Shown here: piece by piece, positions 5,297 to 5,318 of the stretch
How positions within the stretch are numbered: the first letter of the stretch is position 1
How the letters are laid out: every line of letters begins with the position of its first letter
Assembly (NCBI GenBank): GCA_900765105.1
Contig: CAAFQM010000331.1
Location: forward strand, 1 to 5,318
Reading direction: 5' to 3'
Source: an uncultured Faecalibacterium sp.
GTDB taxonomy: Bacteria > Bacillota > Clostridia > Oscillospirales > Ruminococcaceae
DNA: 5,318 nucleotides
The notes under the pieces: model-generated
What the model was told of the DNA's origin: nothing
The model's input: only the letters and a program-made list of their open reading frames with translations
Databases searched by the model: none
Made by a program: the position numbers and the translations under genes

Positions 5297-5318
5297 TCGT
5301 AAAATATAAAGTGAGTGA
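5293..5318 (+). CDS. infB: Translation initiation factor IF-2, N-terminal fragment (cut by window end)
   Basis: Only eight complete codons are visible, reading MIVKYKVS. A start of this kind, immediately after ylxQ, matches what infB is expected to show in Clostridia. The ATG overlaps the ylxQ TGA in an ATGA arrangement, and a GAGGAGG site precedes it, so translation is probably coupled. IF-2 is the GTPase that places initiator tRNA on the ribosome, but none of its domains is inside the window. The call rests mostly on gene order plus these few residues. Confidence 0.85.

Overview
This window is a housekeeping stretch of a bacterial chromosome, with all genes on the + strand. The base composition is GC-rich (high fifties percent by eye) and most codons end in C or G. 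Strong AGGAGG-type ribosome binding sites are present. The glycyl-tRNA synthetase is the single-chain type, the NusA is short and lacks acidic C-terminal repeats, and a rimP-nusA-ylxR-ylxQ-infB cluster follows. Together these point to a Gram-positive-type Firmicute (Bacillota). The GC content and protein style fit a GC-rich gut Clostridia member such as Faecalibacterium or a relative (Oscillospiraceae). That genus-level placement is an inference from memory of the family, not a database result.

Layout. (1) Positions 43-1464 hold a complete glycyl-tRNA synthetase. It is followed by a 13-bp hairpin with a short T run (1478-1510), a good intrinsic terminator candidate. (2) The 113-base gap 1465-1577 also holds a second, C5/G6-based hairpin (1527-1553) and no recognisable promoter. 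(3) Positions 1578-2819 encode an M29-family metallo-aminopeptidase that starts at GTG. (4) The 150-base gap 2820-2969 holds an AT-rich segment, a sigma-A-type promoter (TTGCAT-17-TATATT) and a 12-bp GCAA-tetraloop hairpin followed by an interrupted T-rich tract just before rimP. (5) Positions 2970 to the window end carry the start of the conserved transcription/translation operon: rimP (30S maturation), nusA (elongation/termination factor), ylxR/rnpM (RNA-binding RNase P modulator family), ylxQ (L7Ae-type kink-turn-binding protein) and the first codons of infB (IF-2). Spacing tightens along the operon: 43 and 33 bases between the first three genes, then a 17-base overlap, then a 4-base ATGA overlap.

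How it works together. GlyRS charges tRNA-Gly for translation. The rimP-infB operon couples ribosome assembly, RNA polymerase pausing/termination and translation initiation. The most interesting signal is the leader hairpin before rimP. Its position and its imperfect U-tract are what one would expect of an attenuator that NusA itself controls, as has been shown for the homologous Bacillus subtilis operon. No phage, mobile element, CRISPR array, tRNA or rRNA is visible, and I found no convincing undescribed system. The findings concern regulation in the two longer intergenic gaps, codon use and gene overlaps.
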